Assembly (NCBI RefSeq): GCF_954871325.1
Contig: NC_088775.1
Span: 47,097,561-47,161,560 of the forward strand
Reading direction: 5' to 3'
Length of the DNA stretch: 64,000 bases
Source: Gordionus sp. m RMFG-2023
Taxonomy: Eukaryota > Nematomorpha > Gordioida > Chordodea > Parachordodidae
Shown here: positions 11,691-52,216 of the stretch, piece after piece
Layout: each line of letters starts with the position of its first letter
How positions within the stretch are numbered: the first letter of the stretch is position 1
The notes under the pieces: generated by a model
Database searches by the model: none
What the model saw: only the letters and a program-made list of their open reading frames with translations
What the model was told of the DNA's origin: nothing
Position numbers and translations under genes: made by a program

Positions 11691-12479
11691 TTGGTATGTA
11701 TGAAACTACAGTTGTATTTCTCTAAATGCAAATAAACTAAATTTATATCTCTAATCATCACCTGACTCACAATCTACATAAAATGTTATAAATATCAAAT
11801 ATTAAATAGACAATATTTCCAGAACTTGATGATATTAAATTTTCTATATGCATTTTTTTATAGTATTTAGCTCCACAGAAAAAAAAATAGTATAAAATTT
11901 TAAAATTTAGGGTCACAATCAGGGTTGCCAGGTCAAAATTTTCAAATTGCGGGAGAAATTTGGTATCATGCCGGAGAAATATGAAAATTGCGGTTAAAAA
12001 TTGTTATAAAAATAGGCCCGGCCGGGATTTTGAAAATACTTAATTATCGGCCTATTATTTTTTATAATTAGTTTATATAAATAAAAAGTAGGTAACTATT
12101 TTTTAAATTAAAATAACATCTTCTTGATTTATTAAAATATATTAATTTATAAATAAAAAACCAACGATCTTTTTTAAATATAAAAGAATGTAAACAAGAT
12201 AAAATTTTATAAAAAAAAACGATTTTAATTTTACAATTAAAAATATATTTTATGCGAATGTCCCACGACCGCAATTTGAAATCTACCGTGTGTGTGTATA
12301 ACATTATAGGGATATGCGCTTAATTATCACGTATCACGTTTAAATACATAATAAGGTACTCCAAAAATAAGTATACAGATGCAACTACAGTTGCGGCAAT
12401 TGTTATCACTTATCTTGTAATACAACATTCACAGAAATACTTATCATCACAATTATGGTAGAATATTTTTCCCATAATA

Positions 12480-13560
12480 TTTAACGACTCTAATATAAAT
12501 GAAAACTATACTTGTAGAACAAAAATGAGCAAGGCTATCATCAATGTTCTAGAACCTAAATCCAGGAGGTCTATTCTTGACGATTTGAAAGATGGGCATA
12601 CATATGCAACTCTAGATGCATCTAATAAGGGAAATATTCTTTAACCTCCGCTATTTCAACAAAATTAAGGTCGTTTCAATAAAGTTATTAAATTTTTTCC
12701 CCTCAAGTAATGAAAAATCCAAAGCCAAAGCTAACCATATAATAGTATATATAGCAGATTCGAGATTATCAATAAATTGCATGTCAGCTTTCTGATCTGA
12801 TAATGCCTCAGTTTGGGTAAAAACAGAGTGTATTTACAGAACTGAGTCAGCACAATGTTGGTAGCGATATGTTCCTAATACCCGCCATCGATAGAATTTT
12901 AAAATTTTATAAACCTTTAAAAAAATATTTCTTAAATAAAGATTATAAAAGCTGTCCTAACATTTTGAAAAATTTTTTCAATAATGAATGGCAGAGTTAT
13001 ATTTAGGAATGATTTCACATGTAGGAAATCTACTTGAGATCTGCAAAGTTAGGCGGGCCGGGCTCAATTCTATTTAAAAAATTCGGGTTCGGGCCGGGCC
13101 TAATATTTAAAAAAAAATTTGGGCCGGGTCGGGTCGGATCTTGGAATATTTTTTAATATATTTAAATTTATCAATTTTATATTGAATTTTTTATGTAAAA
13201 TAAAAATATTTGATTTTAGTTATTGAAACTAAACGACATATAACATATGTCTTTTATTTTGAGTAATTATAAAAATTAATTTCTATATATAAATAAATTC
13301 GGGCAGGGCCGGGTCGGTAAATTTTTTAAAAAAAATTTCAGGTTCGGGCCGGCAAAACTTTTTTAAAAAAATTTCTGGCCGGGCCGGGCTTATAAAATTA
13401 GGCCCGTGCAGATCACTAAAATCTACTACATGCTGTTAATGTGTAGTTGCAAACAGAAGAATCTTAACAAAGATTCACAAAGTTATTCTGCAGATGTGTT
13501 CATCTTTACAGTTAAAATTGAAAATAAATTTTATGACGCCATGCTAAAACTTAATTATAT
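12480..13560 (+). pseudogene. Inverted partial copy of hAT transposase
   Basis: ACGACTC-AATATAAATG, AAAAATGAGCAAGG and CCATCGATAGAATTTTAAAA on the plus strand match the inverse of 15040-14170 in the same element. The element thus contains part of its transposase twice, facing opposite ways. The MITE at 13034-13418 interrupts this copy. No long frame remains. Confidence 0.7.
13034..13418. mobile_element. hAT-type MITE, GC-rich ends
   Basis: A 385-bp element with ends TTGAGATCTGCA and (inverse) TAGTGATCTGCAC, flanked by the exact duplication AAATCTAC (13026-13033 and 13419-13426). Subterminal tracts are rich in GGGCCGGGC. The related sequence at 52195-52215 has the target once, without the element. 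Same family as 18534-18856. Confidence 0.9.
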
Positions 13561-13579
13561 TTTATTTGAGATTTAAATA

Positions 13580-15160
13580 ATAAAACTAAATGTTTACCGT
13601 CGTTATTGAGATATTTATAAAATACCTGGCATGACATATTAAATATTTGTTTAACCATTAGCTCGGCCTCTAATGTTGAAGAAATCCGATTTCTCTCCTT
13701 TTTCCAGGCAGTCCTCATCAGACTAAAAATGCGCTCGGATGAGGCATTAGAATGGTAAGGAGAAGATATACTCGCATATTTTTTCCATGCATGGGGATTT
13801 ATCGTTATTACGAAAAAATTCTACCCATTTCTTCTCTCCTTTTAGACCATCTAACTTTAAGTATTTTAGCGAATCATAAAAAATAGAGAGAATTACAATC
13901 TCCTCAAACAAGACATCAATGTGTTTCGGTATTTTTAATATATTTATTAAATTATAAAAACCATCAATTGATGGTTTTTGTTCTAAGGTCATAATATTTA
14001 TACATTTGTAAATAGAGTTATTAAAATCAAATTTTGATTGTAAATATTCTAAAATTGTCTTAATAAAAATATCTGCTTCATTTAAAAATGTATTAATTAA
14101 AGTATTATTTGAACATTTTAATATAATATTTTTAGCAATTATCGCCATAAAATTTATTTTGAATTTTTAACTGTAGAGATGAACAGAGCTGTAGCATGAT
14201 TTTGTGAATCTTTTTTAATAGAGAATATTCTGATTGCAATTGAATATGAACTGCATGGAGTAGATTTCTTACATGTGAAACGAATCCCAAATATGCTTCT
14301 ACCATTTCATACTCGAAAAAATTTTTCAAAATTTTAGGACAGCTTTTAAAATCTCTATTTAAGAAGTATTTACTTAAGGGTTTGTAAAATTTTAAAATTC
14401 TATCGTTGGCAGGTATTAATGACAACTATCTGATAGGTATATATCGCAACAACTCACACCATTCCAAGTCAGACCACTTTACCAACTCTTTTAATTCATT
14501 AACTCTTTTAGTTGATGAACTAAATTCGTTAAAACATATCATCAACAATTATTTCGACATCCACAGATAGTATATTCATTGCCTTCTTGCAAGAATTATG
14601 TAGTATATGGCATATACAGCCAATTAGTATTAATTCATTATTGTTCTGCCTCAATTTGGTAACTTTGGTTTTTGACAAAATTTACAGAGGCATTATCAGC
14701 GCAGAAAGCTGACATGCAAATCATTGATAACCCTGAATCAGCTATATTTACCATTATGTGGCTAGCTACATTGTTGGATTTTTCACTATCCGAGGAAAAA
14801 ATTTCAACAGTTTTATTGAAATGTTCTTATTCTTGATGAAATAACGAAGGATCGAGAGAAATGTTTTAATATTTTCCTTTTTAGATGCTTCTGTTAGAAT
14901 TGCATATAGATGTATATCTTTCACATCGTCTAGAATTGACCTCTAGGATTCAGGTACTAAAACATTTGTGATAACCTTGCTCATTTTTGTTCTGCCACAA
15001 GTAAGGTTTGCATTTATATTGGAGTCGTTAAATATCATGAGAAAAAGATTCGACCCACATTGGGATGATATAGCTCTGCTAATGTTGAACTACATGATAG
15101 ATGTATACGATTTCCGCAAATGTAGTTATTATTTTTGAGAATATTTTTGAGTTGCATTCG
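13580..15160 (-). pseudogene. hAT transposase, broken
   Basis: On the minus strand two open stretches (14425-14132 and 14148-13747) carry hAT middle-domain sequence, for example LIPANDRILKFYKPLSKYF. The region 13750-13600 encodes the hAT C-terminal motif NASSERIFSLMRTAWKK followed by RNRISSTLEAELMV. The upstream part near 15060-14500 is interrupted by stops. Several breaks exist, so no product is expected. The family is host-nuclear, acting at element ends. Confidence 0.8.
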
Positions 15161-15826
15161 ATGTTGATATACTCCCCTGTACTGACTTATATGAATGAAA
15201 TGATGTTGATTTATTATTGGATTAAAATAAAACAGGATAGAAAGAAATTTACAAACTAGACATGTTTTTCGAATAAATATTTAAAATTTATTTTAAAAAT
15301 ATAAAAATAATCAATTAATGTCTCTCAAAATTATTATTTATATATTAAAAACGTTAAAATACTAAAAAAAATTGAGGGAGAAATTAAAAAATTGCGGTAG
15401 ATTTTGGCGGAAGATTTCCAATTGCGGTAGTTTTGCGGGAGAGTGTTTGCTTGTAAACTAAAAAATTGCGGAAGTCTTGGGGGAGACATGGCAACCTTGG
15501 TCACAATACAACATTGAAAAATTTAAAAATAAATTTTTTTTTTCCAATTTTATATATTAGTTTGTAATATACAATAATATTAATTAATAAAAAAAAGATT
15601 TAGAAAAAAAACAAAGGTGGGACCTATACTACCCCAAGCTCAAATTGCAAATATTTTAAAAAATATGAAATCAATTATTTGAAATTTGATAGATATGTTC
15701 CTTATAACAAAATATTAAACTACTATAAAAACCAGGTCAAATTATCTTCAGGATTTTTAATTCCCAAGATTATAAAAGCCGTGTGGTATTATTTACCCCA
15801 CCTTTGTAGTGAAGGGTTAAAAATAT

Positions 15827-16556
15827 GATGTCTTCTAACTTCTATAATTTGAGCGCTATTTAATATTAAGTAAAAGTCATACTTTTACTATACAACTACA
15901 TAAAATAGCAAGCCTTTAAGAGCAATAAGGCATAGGTCAAATTTAGGTTACGAGTCCAAATATTTTAAAGAACTTATAAACCAAACCTAACTTATTCAAT
16001 TATGTCGATCCAGTTTTATTTATTCTTATGAAAATATTGTATATTTTTTTTATTTTACTCTATCAATTCGAGTCGCAAAAGGCATTTTTAATTATGAATA
16101 TTTAAAGTAAACCTAAAATAGTTCAATATTAACATCGAAATATTTCTCCTTTTAAAATTCAACCCATACTTTTTGAATTAAATTTTATTAAAAAAATGAT
16201 GTCTTCTAACTTCTATAATTTGAGAGCTATTCAATATTAAGTAAAAGTCATACTTTTACTATACAAGGACATAAAATATCAAGCCTTTACGAGCAATAAG
16301 GCATAGGTAAAATTTAGGTTACGAGTCCAAATTTTTCAAAGAAATAATAAACCAAATCTTACTTATTCAATTATGTCAATACAGTTTTTTTTATTCTTCT
16401 GAAAATATTGTATATTTTTTTAATTTCACTCTATCAATTTGAGTCGCGAAAGGCAGTTTTAATTATGAATATTTATTGTAAACCTTGCAAATAGTTCAAT
16501 ATTAACATCGAAATATTTCTCCTTTTATAATTCAACCCATACTTTTTGAATTTATG
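15827..16556. repeat. 371-bp tandem repeat, copies 2 and 3
   Basis: Two units in direct orientation (start landmarks GATGTCTTCTAACTTC at 15827 and 16198), homologous to 10474-10872. Differences are substitutions and a short deletion in copy 2. No gene is visible. Confidence 0.88.
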
Positions 16557-17424
16557 CTCTCCTTAATTTATAATTTTGGTTACTAATTTAATTACTATTC
16601 AAAATTTTTTCATATTATTATTACATGTGTTAGTAAAGTCAGTATGATGGGGGATTTCTTAAAAACTTTAAGACTATGGCCATTAATTATATAAAAAAAA
16701 TTTAAATATAAAATTCTTTTTAAATAAAAAGAAAAACTTCACCCTTCGCTTTCTATTTTATTTAAAATGCAGACGATTTCGAAATTTATTTATATATAAA
16801 TAATTATTTCTTTTCTATCTCCCCTTCCCTCCCTGCCTTGTTGAAAGAAAAAAATATTATTTACCTTTTTCTTCCTTTCTAAAAAATAATTACATTATAT
16901 ATTTAAATAAAAATATTATTCGTACTTTACTTACCATCTTTTATATATGCATCATATATAAAAATTGCACATAACAAAATCCTTAATTTTTGGTCTCTTA
17001 GCAAATAGATTATTTCGGCATGTTAAACCTTAATAATTTTTATAGCCTTAAGATTGTGGTCATAGATGGCACAAAAGTTTAGACATTTATCAGCGAAATG
17101 TCGAGGTTTAGGTAATAATATTAGTTAAAAATATTTAAATCGCCGTACCAAAGTGAAATATTTTTCTTTCAAATATATTTAGTATTTTTCTTTATTAAAT
17201 AAAACAAATTTATCTTTCATCAAAGGAAAGGTGGGACTATGAATACCTCAGTCATTTTAAAAATTTCAGTACTTAAAACAAGTATATTTTGAATTTTTTT
17301 CAATACTTCAAGAGTTTGGGTAAAGTCTTACATCCTATATAATTAACAATTTTATTTTGTGCTTCAATTATTCTTCATTTTTTAATTAGTAATTGAAATG
17401 ATCTTATTTATTGCTTATTAAATG
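16557..17424. other. AT-rich intergenic, faint MITE remnant
   Basis: Mostly featureless. Around 16990-17135 there is a weak resemblance (CGAAATGTCGAGGTTTAGG) to the interior of the TAGTGTT MITE at 37416-37638 (CGAAATCTCGAGGCTTAGG). No gene seen. Confidence 0.4.
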
Positions 17425-17637
17425 ATAATACTCGCCGAAAAATATGATAAAATACCGTATAGGTAAATTTTTTGTATATGTCAGGTCGAATATAATTTTA
17501 AAAGGTTCCGAGCAGGGCCCAAATTTTTTTTTATCCCACCCGCTTAAAATTTTTTAACCAGGGCCGGGCTGGATTTTAAAATTTTTTTGAAAAAAAATCC
17601 GGACCGGGCCAGCAAATGGTACCTCTGCAGGTGTCTG
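17425..17637 (+). mobile_element. hAT (CAGAGACC family) 3' end only
   Basis: GATAATACTCGCCGAAAAAT through to CCTCTGCAGGTGTCTG matches the right end of hAT copy A (about 9675-9829). No matching left part was found nearby. It is followed by ATATATAT, as copy A is. Confidence 0.75.
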
Positions 17638-18145
17638 ATATATATTAAAAAATATTACTATAATAAAAAATTATATATATGAAATATTAAAACTTATTAA
17701 GTGCCATAATTGACGTTTATGATCTAGCCCCCCATATAAATTAACAAATCATGATTGAAATAATATGCAGATATAATAAATATAAATACTCAAAACTTTC
17801 CCAAATTATAGATGAGTGTTTAAACTTTGCTATAAAATTTAATTTACATATAAAATAAGAGGGAAAAAAACTGGCCTACCCGGATAAACCTGCAAATCGC
17901 CACTAAGAACAATAAAAATTAATATTCTCATTCTAAAATCCTTTGAAATTTCATCAAAATTTTATTTCATAAATAAATTTTTAATAATTACCCCCCCTCC
18001 CCCCCACGCTGCGTATGCCAATGCAAAAAATAATAATTTACTATAACATTATAAAATATGAAGATCTTTGAAGATCGCTGCTCAAAATTTTTTTAAAATA
18101 AAAGATCTTCAAATTTTACGATCTTTTTATTTTGAGCAAATGTAC
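17638..18145. other. Spacer with poly-C tract and hairpin
   Basis: A run of C (CCCCCCCTCCCCCCC type) lies near 17991-18006. Around 18060-18140 GAAGATCTTTGAAGATCG and inverse-matching GATCTTCAAA and CGATCTTTTTATTTTGAGC could fold into a hairpin. No gene seen. Confidence 0.4.
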
Positions 18146-18965
18146 AACTCTGTAATGAATTAAAAGAGTTGGAGGGGTCTGACTTGGAATGGTAAGTTGT
18201 TGCGACATGTCCCTATCAGGTGGTTATCATTAATACCCGCCATCGATAGAATTTTAAAATTATACACACCTTTAAAAAAATATTTCTTAGATAAAATTAT
18301 AAAAGCAGTCCTAATATTTAAAAAAAAACTTTTGGAGAAAGAAATGGCAGACATATTTAGGAATGATTTCAAATGTAGGAATCTAATGTATGTTGTTAAT
18401 ATGGAGTTGTAATCAGAAGAATCTTTTTCAATAAAGATTCACAAAACTATGCTGCAGCTGTATTTATTTTTACAGTTAAAAATTGACAATAAATTTTATG
18501 GCGCTATTGCTAAAAATATTAAAATGTTCAAATCAGTGATCTGCACACTGCCTAATTTTCCAAACTCGGCCTGGCTTAAATTTTTTTAAAAAAGTTTTGC
18601 TGGCCCTAACCCGAATTTTTTTTAAAAAAAATTTACCAGCCAATTTATTTAAATATAAAAATTCAATTTTATAATTACTAAAAATAAAAGACATATTATA
18701 ATGGCATATAGTTCTATAAATAAAATAAAATATTTTGCATAAAATTGAATTTTATATTTTAAAAAAATTTCAAGGCCCGACTCGAATTTTTTAAAAATAT
18801 TAGGCCCGATCCTGCTCGAACCCGAATTTTTCTAAAAAATAATTTTCAGATCTCTAGTTCAAATGTTACTCTAATGAATGTATTTTTTTAATGAATATTT
18901 GCAATCAAAATTTGATTTCAATAACTCGATTTACAATGGGGGGAGACCTGGCAAGTGGTAACCCT
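18146..18965 (+). mobile_element. hAT (CAGGGTTGCCA family), copy 2, truncated
   Basis: The sequence resembles the transposase region of 14480-14000 in inverse orientation and ends with GGGGGGAGACCTGGCAAG...AACCCTG, close to the family's right terminus. The left end is absent. A frame at 18197-18412 encodes LIPAIDRILKLYTPLKKYF, the same motif as in copy 1, but is short and then degenerates. A MITE interrupts it at 18534-18856. Confidence 0.75.
18534..18856. mobile_element. hAT-type MITE, second copy
   Basis: A 323-bp element from CAGTGATCTGCACACTGCC to ATTTTCAGATCTCTA, flanked by exact GTTCAAAT (18526-18533 and 18857-18864). It shares its ends and subterminal sequence with 13034-13418. Confidence 0.88.
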
Positions 18966-21448
18966 GGTCCTAATTATAATTGGTGGTCTTTGCTTGAAAA
19001 TGTCCAAGAACAATGTAACTGGAGAAATAATAAATGAGGTTTTTAAAGATAAATTAGGACGTTAAAAATTTTGAGACAGATATTCGATTATAGAAAAATC
19101 AGCTGCCAAAATTTTATGGTAAAGACTAAAAGTTCAAAATGTATGGCCATTAGTCCCTGTAAGAAAACAGGATGACAGTTTAAGCGAATATTTTAAAATG
19201 TAAGTGTCCTTTTTTAATGCTAACTTAATTTCATAGAAAAATGAGACTATATGAAAAAATTGTTATGTATTTGAATTTATGAATGATTTTTTAAAGTTTA
19301 CCTAAGAAATTAAATCCGCATTTCTTCCATATAAAGTTTAAATTAAATAAAATTTTGATTTTAAAAAGATTCACAATAGGAAAATGTATCTAAATCCGAA
19401 TATATTAAATTTATATCAAAAATCAATGTTTTATATTCCTTTACAAATCAGATTTCACATTTATATTTTGTACTAACGAAAAATAGATTATTTATTGTTA
19501 ATTTTTTTTTATGCCAATACCACAAATTTATAAGTCAGAATAATCTAAATTAATAAATTTTTCTCTTCTCATGGAGTAAAAACAGCTTACTGTTAAAGTT
19601 CTTAAAACTAGTGACAAATATTTTTGACCCCTACTGATCTATTGGAAGAAAAGCATTTTCTCATCACAGCCATCCTAAAAAAGAAATATCGACCAGACAT
19701 AAACATAAAATTATTATTACACAAACGAAAATATCCCTAGTATGTTATAATAAAATATCTAGAATGTATGAATTTGTGAAATTCAAAAATCTTTCCAAAA
19801 TCAATTTAAAATAAATTTCCCGAGGTGACATAGAGCGAAAAAAATAATCACAATTAAGCGATCTCTTTAGAACTCCTTTCTGACAAGATAAATATTTTAC
19901 TAGGTTATTATGAATAAAATCAATGTGGGTTCATAGGATATCAAAAATAAAAAATTATGTTTCTTGTTTATCAAAATAAAATAATTAGAATTCATTATTA
20001 TTTTTTACTTCGGTAAGATGAGTTAAAATATGAAAAATTAGGGTCAGGCCTAAAATAAAAATTCGGACGCAGCTCAGTCCTAAAAAAAATTAAATTTGCA
20101 GGGTTCTAAAAGTTCTAACTACTTTTAATACCAAAACGCCTACTTATCAATTTAATTTAACAAAATATTAAAAAAATATCTATCAAATGAATTTGAAACA
20201 TGCTTTAATTTTTAGATATTTTAATTATTAAATAATATAAATAAAAAACGCTAATCTTTCTTAATACCGGAAAAAGAAAACAAAACAAGATAATATTTTA
20301 TTCATATTCATAATAATAATAATAAATAACATGATTGATATATAATAATTTATTCATTTCAGTTTGGAAAACTTGTGCTATGAATAACTCATGTTATTCG
20401 TTATATTCAAATTTGTTCCATGATGCGTGAATATGATCCAAAAATTAGGATATTTCTTTAAGAGAGCCATCTACAAATGTTAAATGAGACGATAATATAC
20501 ATATTTTTTTCAACAATAAATAACATTATAATCAGATTTGATTATATAATTTAAATAATACTAAGAAGACAAAGAAGATAACTTATTTAAAAAATAAAAT
20601 GTAAATTAAAATCAAAATAAATTATTTTGTACGTGACCCGATGTGTAAATTGACCCCATGGCTATTTTTAATTCCCGGAAAATGGCATAGATGTGAGTTT
20701 AAGGAAATAAATCCAATCCATCACAAGATTTTGTAGGTTGCGATAATATGTTTAAATCATAAAAATAAACTTTAAAATAACATGTTTATAAAATATTCTT
20801 TATAATACTAAGCAAAAAATGATTCTATATCTTTGTTGATACAAAAAGCATTAATGAGTTTTAATTTAAAAAAGAATTATGATTATCATTAATTAAAAGA
20901 AAACCTTAATACTGCTCATAATATGTTATCTGGCATTTTAGACATTAGGAAAAAAATATCATATATATAATTATGTAGCATTCCCATATATCAAAGGATC
21001 TCGTAAATTGAGAGACACCTCGTTCCTTATCGCATGTTTCGTAATACGGTAGAGTTTAGATAAAGCAACAAGTTTATCTAGTTCGTATAACGTTGAAATA
21101 AGTATTTTAATAGATATATTGTAGATTATGGTATTGGTAATATAGTTAACATTATTGAGGAAAACATCAATTAGTAATTCAAAAAATAAAATAAATACCG
21201 AAATTACTTATTTATTAACCATAAACATAAGGCCGAGATACATGATGTATGTGAGTCAGTTCCTTCAGATTTAAAATAAAAATAAAATTTACATTAAATA
21301 TACTTAATTAACAACAAATATAAAATCAACAATTATGTAGTTATAATATTCTTTTTAATATATTTGTTACTTAGCTTAAATTTTTTTTCTTCAAAAACCA
21401 TGTATGCATAAAATATTTTTTTATAAATAATATAGAAGATATAATCAA
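18966..21448. other. No gene recognised
   Basis: About 2.5 kb of AT-rich sequence downstream of PRPF4B. Short GC-richer patches near 20040-20110 (GGTCAGGCCT, GCAGCTCAGTCC) resemble hAT subterminal sequence but ends could not be set. The PRPF4B 3' UTR must lie just below 21449. Confidence 0.4.
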
Positions 21449-49615
<28,167 letters not shown>

Positions 49616-50814
49616 CTAAAAATAAACCATAAAAAAATAAGCACTATTTTTTGGCAATAAAAGTAAGAGTTTGAAAATGCTTTGAAGCTAATAATTATGC
49701 AAATTATGATGTTCATCTCGATATAAAAAATTTTACAAGCCAGGCTGGACAACTTGCACAAAATATTACGGGCTAAGGCAGGAAAACTAACTATGGAATG
49801 GACCAAAAAACCTGGTAATGAGCTCAGCCCATACTGTTCTCTAATAAGTAATAAACTTCAACTTTATAATTTTTTAAAATATTTAAAAAACTTTTCATAG
49901 AAATAGCTTAATGACAAATATTTAATTAAATAATCGTTTTGCTATTATATTTTTTGTTGATTAAAAATTATGCAATTGTTAATTATAGTAAATTTTATCA
50001 AAATAATAGTAGTTTGCTTTTTAGAAAATAAATTTCAAATTTTTAAACTATCATGAAAAAATAAAAAATACCCTGTTATCTCCATATATGTTTTAAAAAA
50101 AAGTTAAATATAAAAAACAGATAAATTGGCTGAAATAAATCTAAAAAAATAGCTAATCTTGTATTTCATTAAACTGTGTTATCTATGTGCAGTTTTAGTT
50201 ATGAATATATAATAAATGCTTGTTTTTCAAATATAAAGGAAATTAATTAAGCCACATAGAATTTGAATAAAGATGGCTTGAGTATAAGGATTATAAATTT
50301 GTAATTATAACTAAAATTTCACAAAAAACGTTATGGTCATATTACATGTCAAATCAATCATGATTCCGCCTAGCTTTTACGAAATTTTGTATATTAATTA
50401 TGGTTCATATAACAAATATATGGGCAAAATTTCAGCCTTCAAGCTGGAATAGTTTTGGGGGTAGAAGCATGAAAAATAGCTTTTTTACATAATTGTCAGC
50501 TTTAATTTTTAGAAACTATATATAAATAATAAATTAAGTATTAAAATAAAGGATATACTAAATCATTTAAAAAAATTAATTATTTTGTATCTTTATTATG
50601 AAATATATTATTATAAATTTAGTTTATAAATAATGACAATAATTTATTGTTTAAAATTTTAAATTCAATTTATAGAAAAGCTTAGTATAAAATTACAAAA
50701 TAAGTAATAATTTTCACAATTATTGGGGAAAAAATATAGTCATTAAATTTTGCTCTTTTATCGATTGAGATCCAAGTTACCTTTTAGCGTCAAACGTTAT
50801 AATTGGTCATTGAG
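49616..50814. other. PRPF4B upstream intron, nothing recognised
   Basis: No further RS-rich exon was found here or beyond, so the remaining 5' exons are either very short, diverged, or outside the window. Confidence 0.4.
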
Positions 50815-51250
50815 AGTATAAAGCTGAGATAATTGCTCTTTATTATGTTTAGGGCAAACCTTTGACGTAGGTAGAATCCCTCGTTATGATCCTAGGTCCT
50901 AGCAGACATCCGCCTTCCCAGCTCTTTAAAGAAGGCCAGGGCATGAGAACCGAACGATGTTAAAGTTGTGGCGTAGTGGTAGGAATATATAGTTGGCAGG
51001 TAGCAATGGCGAATATTTAGAGTATATTCGTCTTGACGTTCAGTATAGCGTCCCTATTTATAATGGAAGGGGCAAGAGGATCGATGCATGAGAAATCCCA
51101 GATTAGGAATTCCCCCTCTTCCAAGGGATCATGTAGAACCATCAGATCATATACCATCGGAATTATAAAGGCCAGTAGGCTCGAAGGTTGATGGAATGCC
51201 AGCAGATTTCAAGGCCCTGGCAATAGTATCATTGCATTTTGAATGCCTAA
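50815..51250 (-). pseudogene. LINE-type polyprotein, C-terminal fragment
   Basis: Minus strand reads RHSKCNDTIARALKSAGIPS, FEPTGLYNSDG and, after breaks, SHALAFFKELGRRMSART and YLRQRFALNI. This is the order of the domain that follows reverse transcriptase in a group of animal non-LTR elements (HSKxND...EPxGL...DGxRPDG...LGRR), probably nuclease-like. Base composition is less AT-rich than its surroundings. Stops and shifts show decay. The hAT at 51255 adjoins it on one side and may have cut it. Confidence 0.62.
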
Positions 51251-51254
51251 TAAA

Positions 51255-52216
51255 CAGGGTTGCCAGGTCAAAATTTTCAAATTGTGGGGGAAATTTGGTA
51301 TTATGCGGGAGAAATATGAAAATTGCGGTAGAAATATAAAAATTGCTAAAAAAATTTTTTAAGGTGACTTGTGACTTGGTCTGGGGATGGATGGAGGGGG
51401 TAAAATAACATCTTGATTTAATAAAATATATTAATTTATACCAACGATCTTTTTTAAGTATAAAAGAATGTAAACAAGATAAAATTTTATTTAAAAAAAC
51501 GATTTTAATTTTACAATTAAAAATATATTTTATGCGAATGTCCCGCAAAACGACCGGAATTGGAAATCTACCGTGTGTATAAAATTATAGGGATTTAATT
51601 ATCACGTATCACGTTTGAATACATAAGGTAATCATAAGAAATAATACAGATGCAACTACAGTTGCGGCAATTGCAAACACTTATTTTGTAGTACAACATT
51701 GCAAGGCTATCATCAATGTTTTAGGACCTAAATCCAGGAGGTCAATTCTTGACGATTTGAAAAATGGGAATACATATGCAATTCTAACAGATGCATCATA
51801 TAAGGGAAATATGATCCTCAGCTATTTCAACAAAATTAAGGCCGTTTCAATAAAACTATTAAATTTTTTCCCCTCAAATAGTGAAAAATCATAAGACATA
51901 GCTAACCATATAATGGTAAATATAGTAGATTCGAGATTATCAATAAATTGCATGAGCTTTCTGATCTGATAATGCCTCAGTGAATTTGGTAAAAACAGAG
52001 TGTATTTACAGAATTGAGTCAGCACAATTTTGGTCTCGATATGTTCCTAATACCCGCCATCGATAGGATTTTAAAATTTTATAAACTTTTAAAAAAATAT
52101 TTCGTAAATAAAGATTATAAAAGCTGTCCTAACATTTTGAAAATTATTTTCAATAATGAATGGCAGAGGTATATTTAGGAATGATTTCTAATGTAGGAAA
52201 TCTACTACATGCTGTT
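51255..52216 (-). mobile_element. hAT (CAGGGTTGCCA family), copy 3, right end lost
   Basis: Starts CAGGGTTGCCAGGTCAAAAT and follows copy 1 (11920 onward) through the transposase-derived segment to CTACTACATGCTGTT, where similarity stops. It has the MITE target site (GGAAATCTACTACATG near 52196) without the MITE. Short open frames over it (51147-51548, 51822-52025) are not a working gene. Confidence 0.8.

Larger units (their letters stand above)
11920..15499 (-). mobile_element. hAT element (CAGGGTTGCCA family), copy 1
   Basis: The ends CAGGGTTGCCAGGTC and (inverse) CAAGGTTGCCATGTC are flanked by the exact 8-bp duplication GTCACAAT (11912-11919 and 15500-15507). It sits inside the piggyBac element. 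It holds a broken transposase on the minus strand, an inverted partial copy of that same gene at about 12480-13560, and a MITE at 13034-13418. Relatives lie at 18146-18965 and 51255-52216. Confidence 0.9.
10873..15816 (-). mobile_element. piggyBac element with TTAA duplication
   Basis: The terminal inverted repeats are perfect over 19 bp (CCCTTCACTACAAAGGTGG), flanked by TTAA on both sides (10869-10872 and 15817-15820), the hallmark of piggyBac. Element sequence proper is about 1.4 kb: 10873-11919 and 15500-15816; the rest is a nested hAT. A transposase remnant lies at 11236-11690. The near-perfect ends and the broken gene suggest a non-autonomous copy. Confidence 0.9.

Noticed and set aside
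49616-49806. N-terminal extension of the RS-like exon to a Met at 49806
   Set aside because: The added residues are hydrophobic and AT-driven, and a good acceptor lies at 49616-49617.
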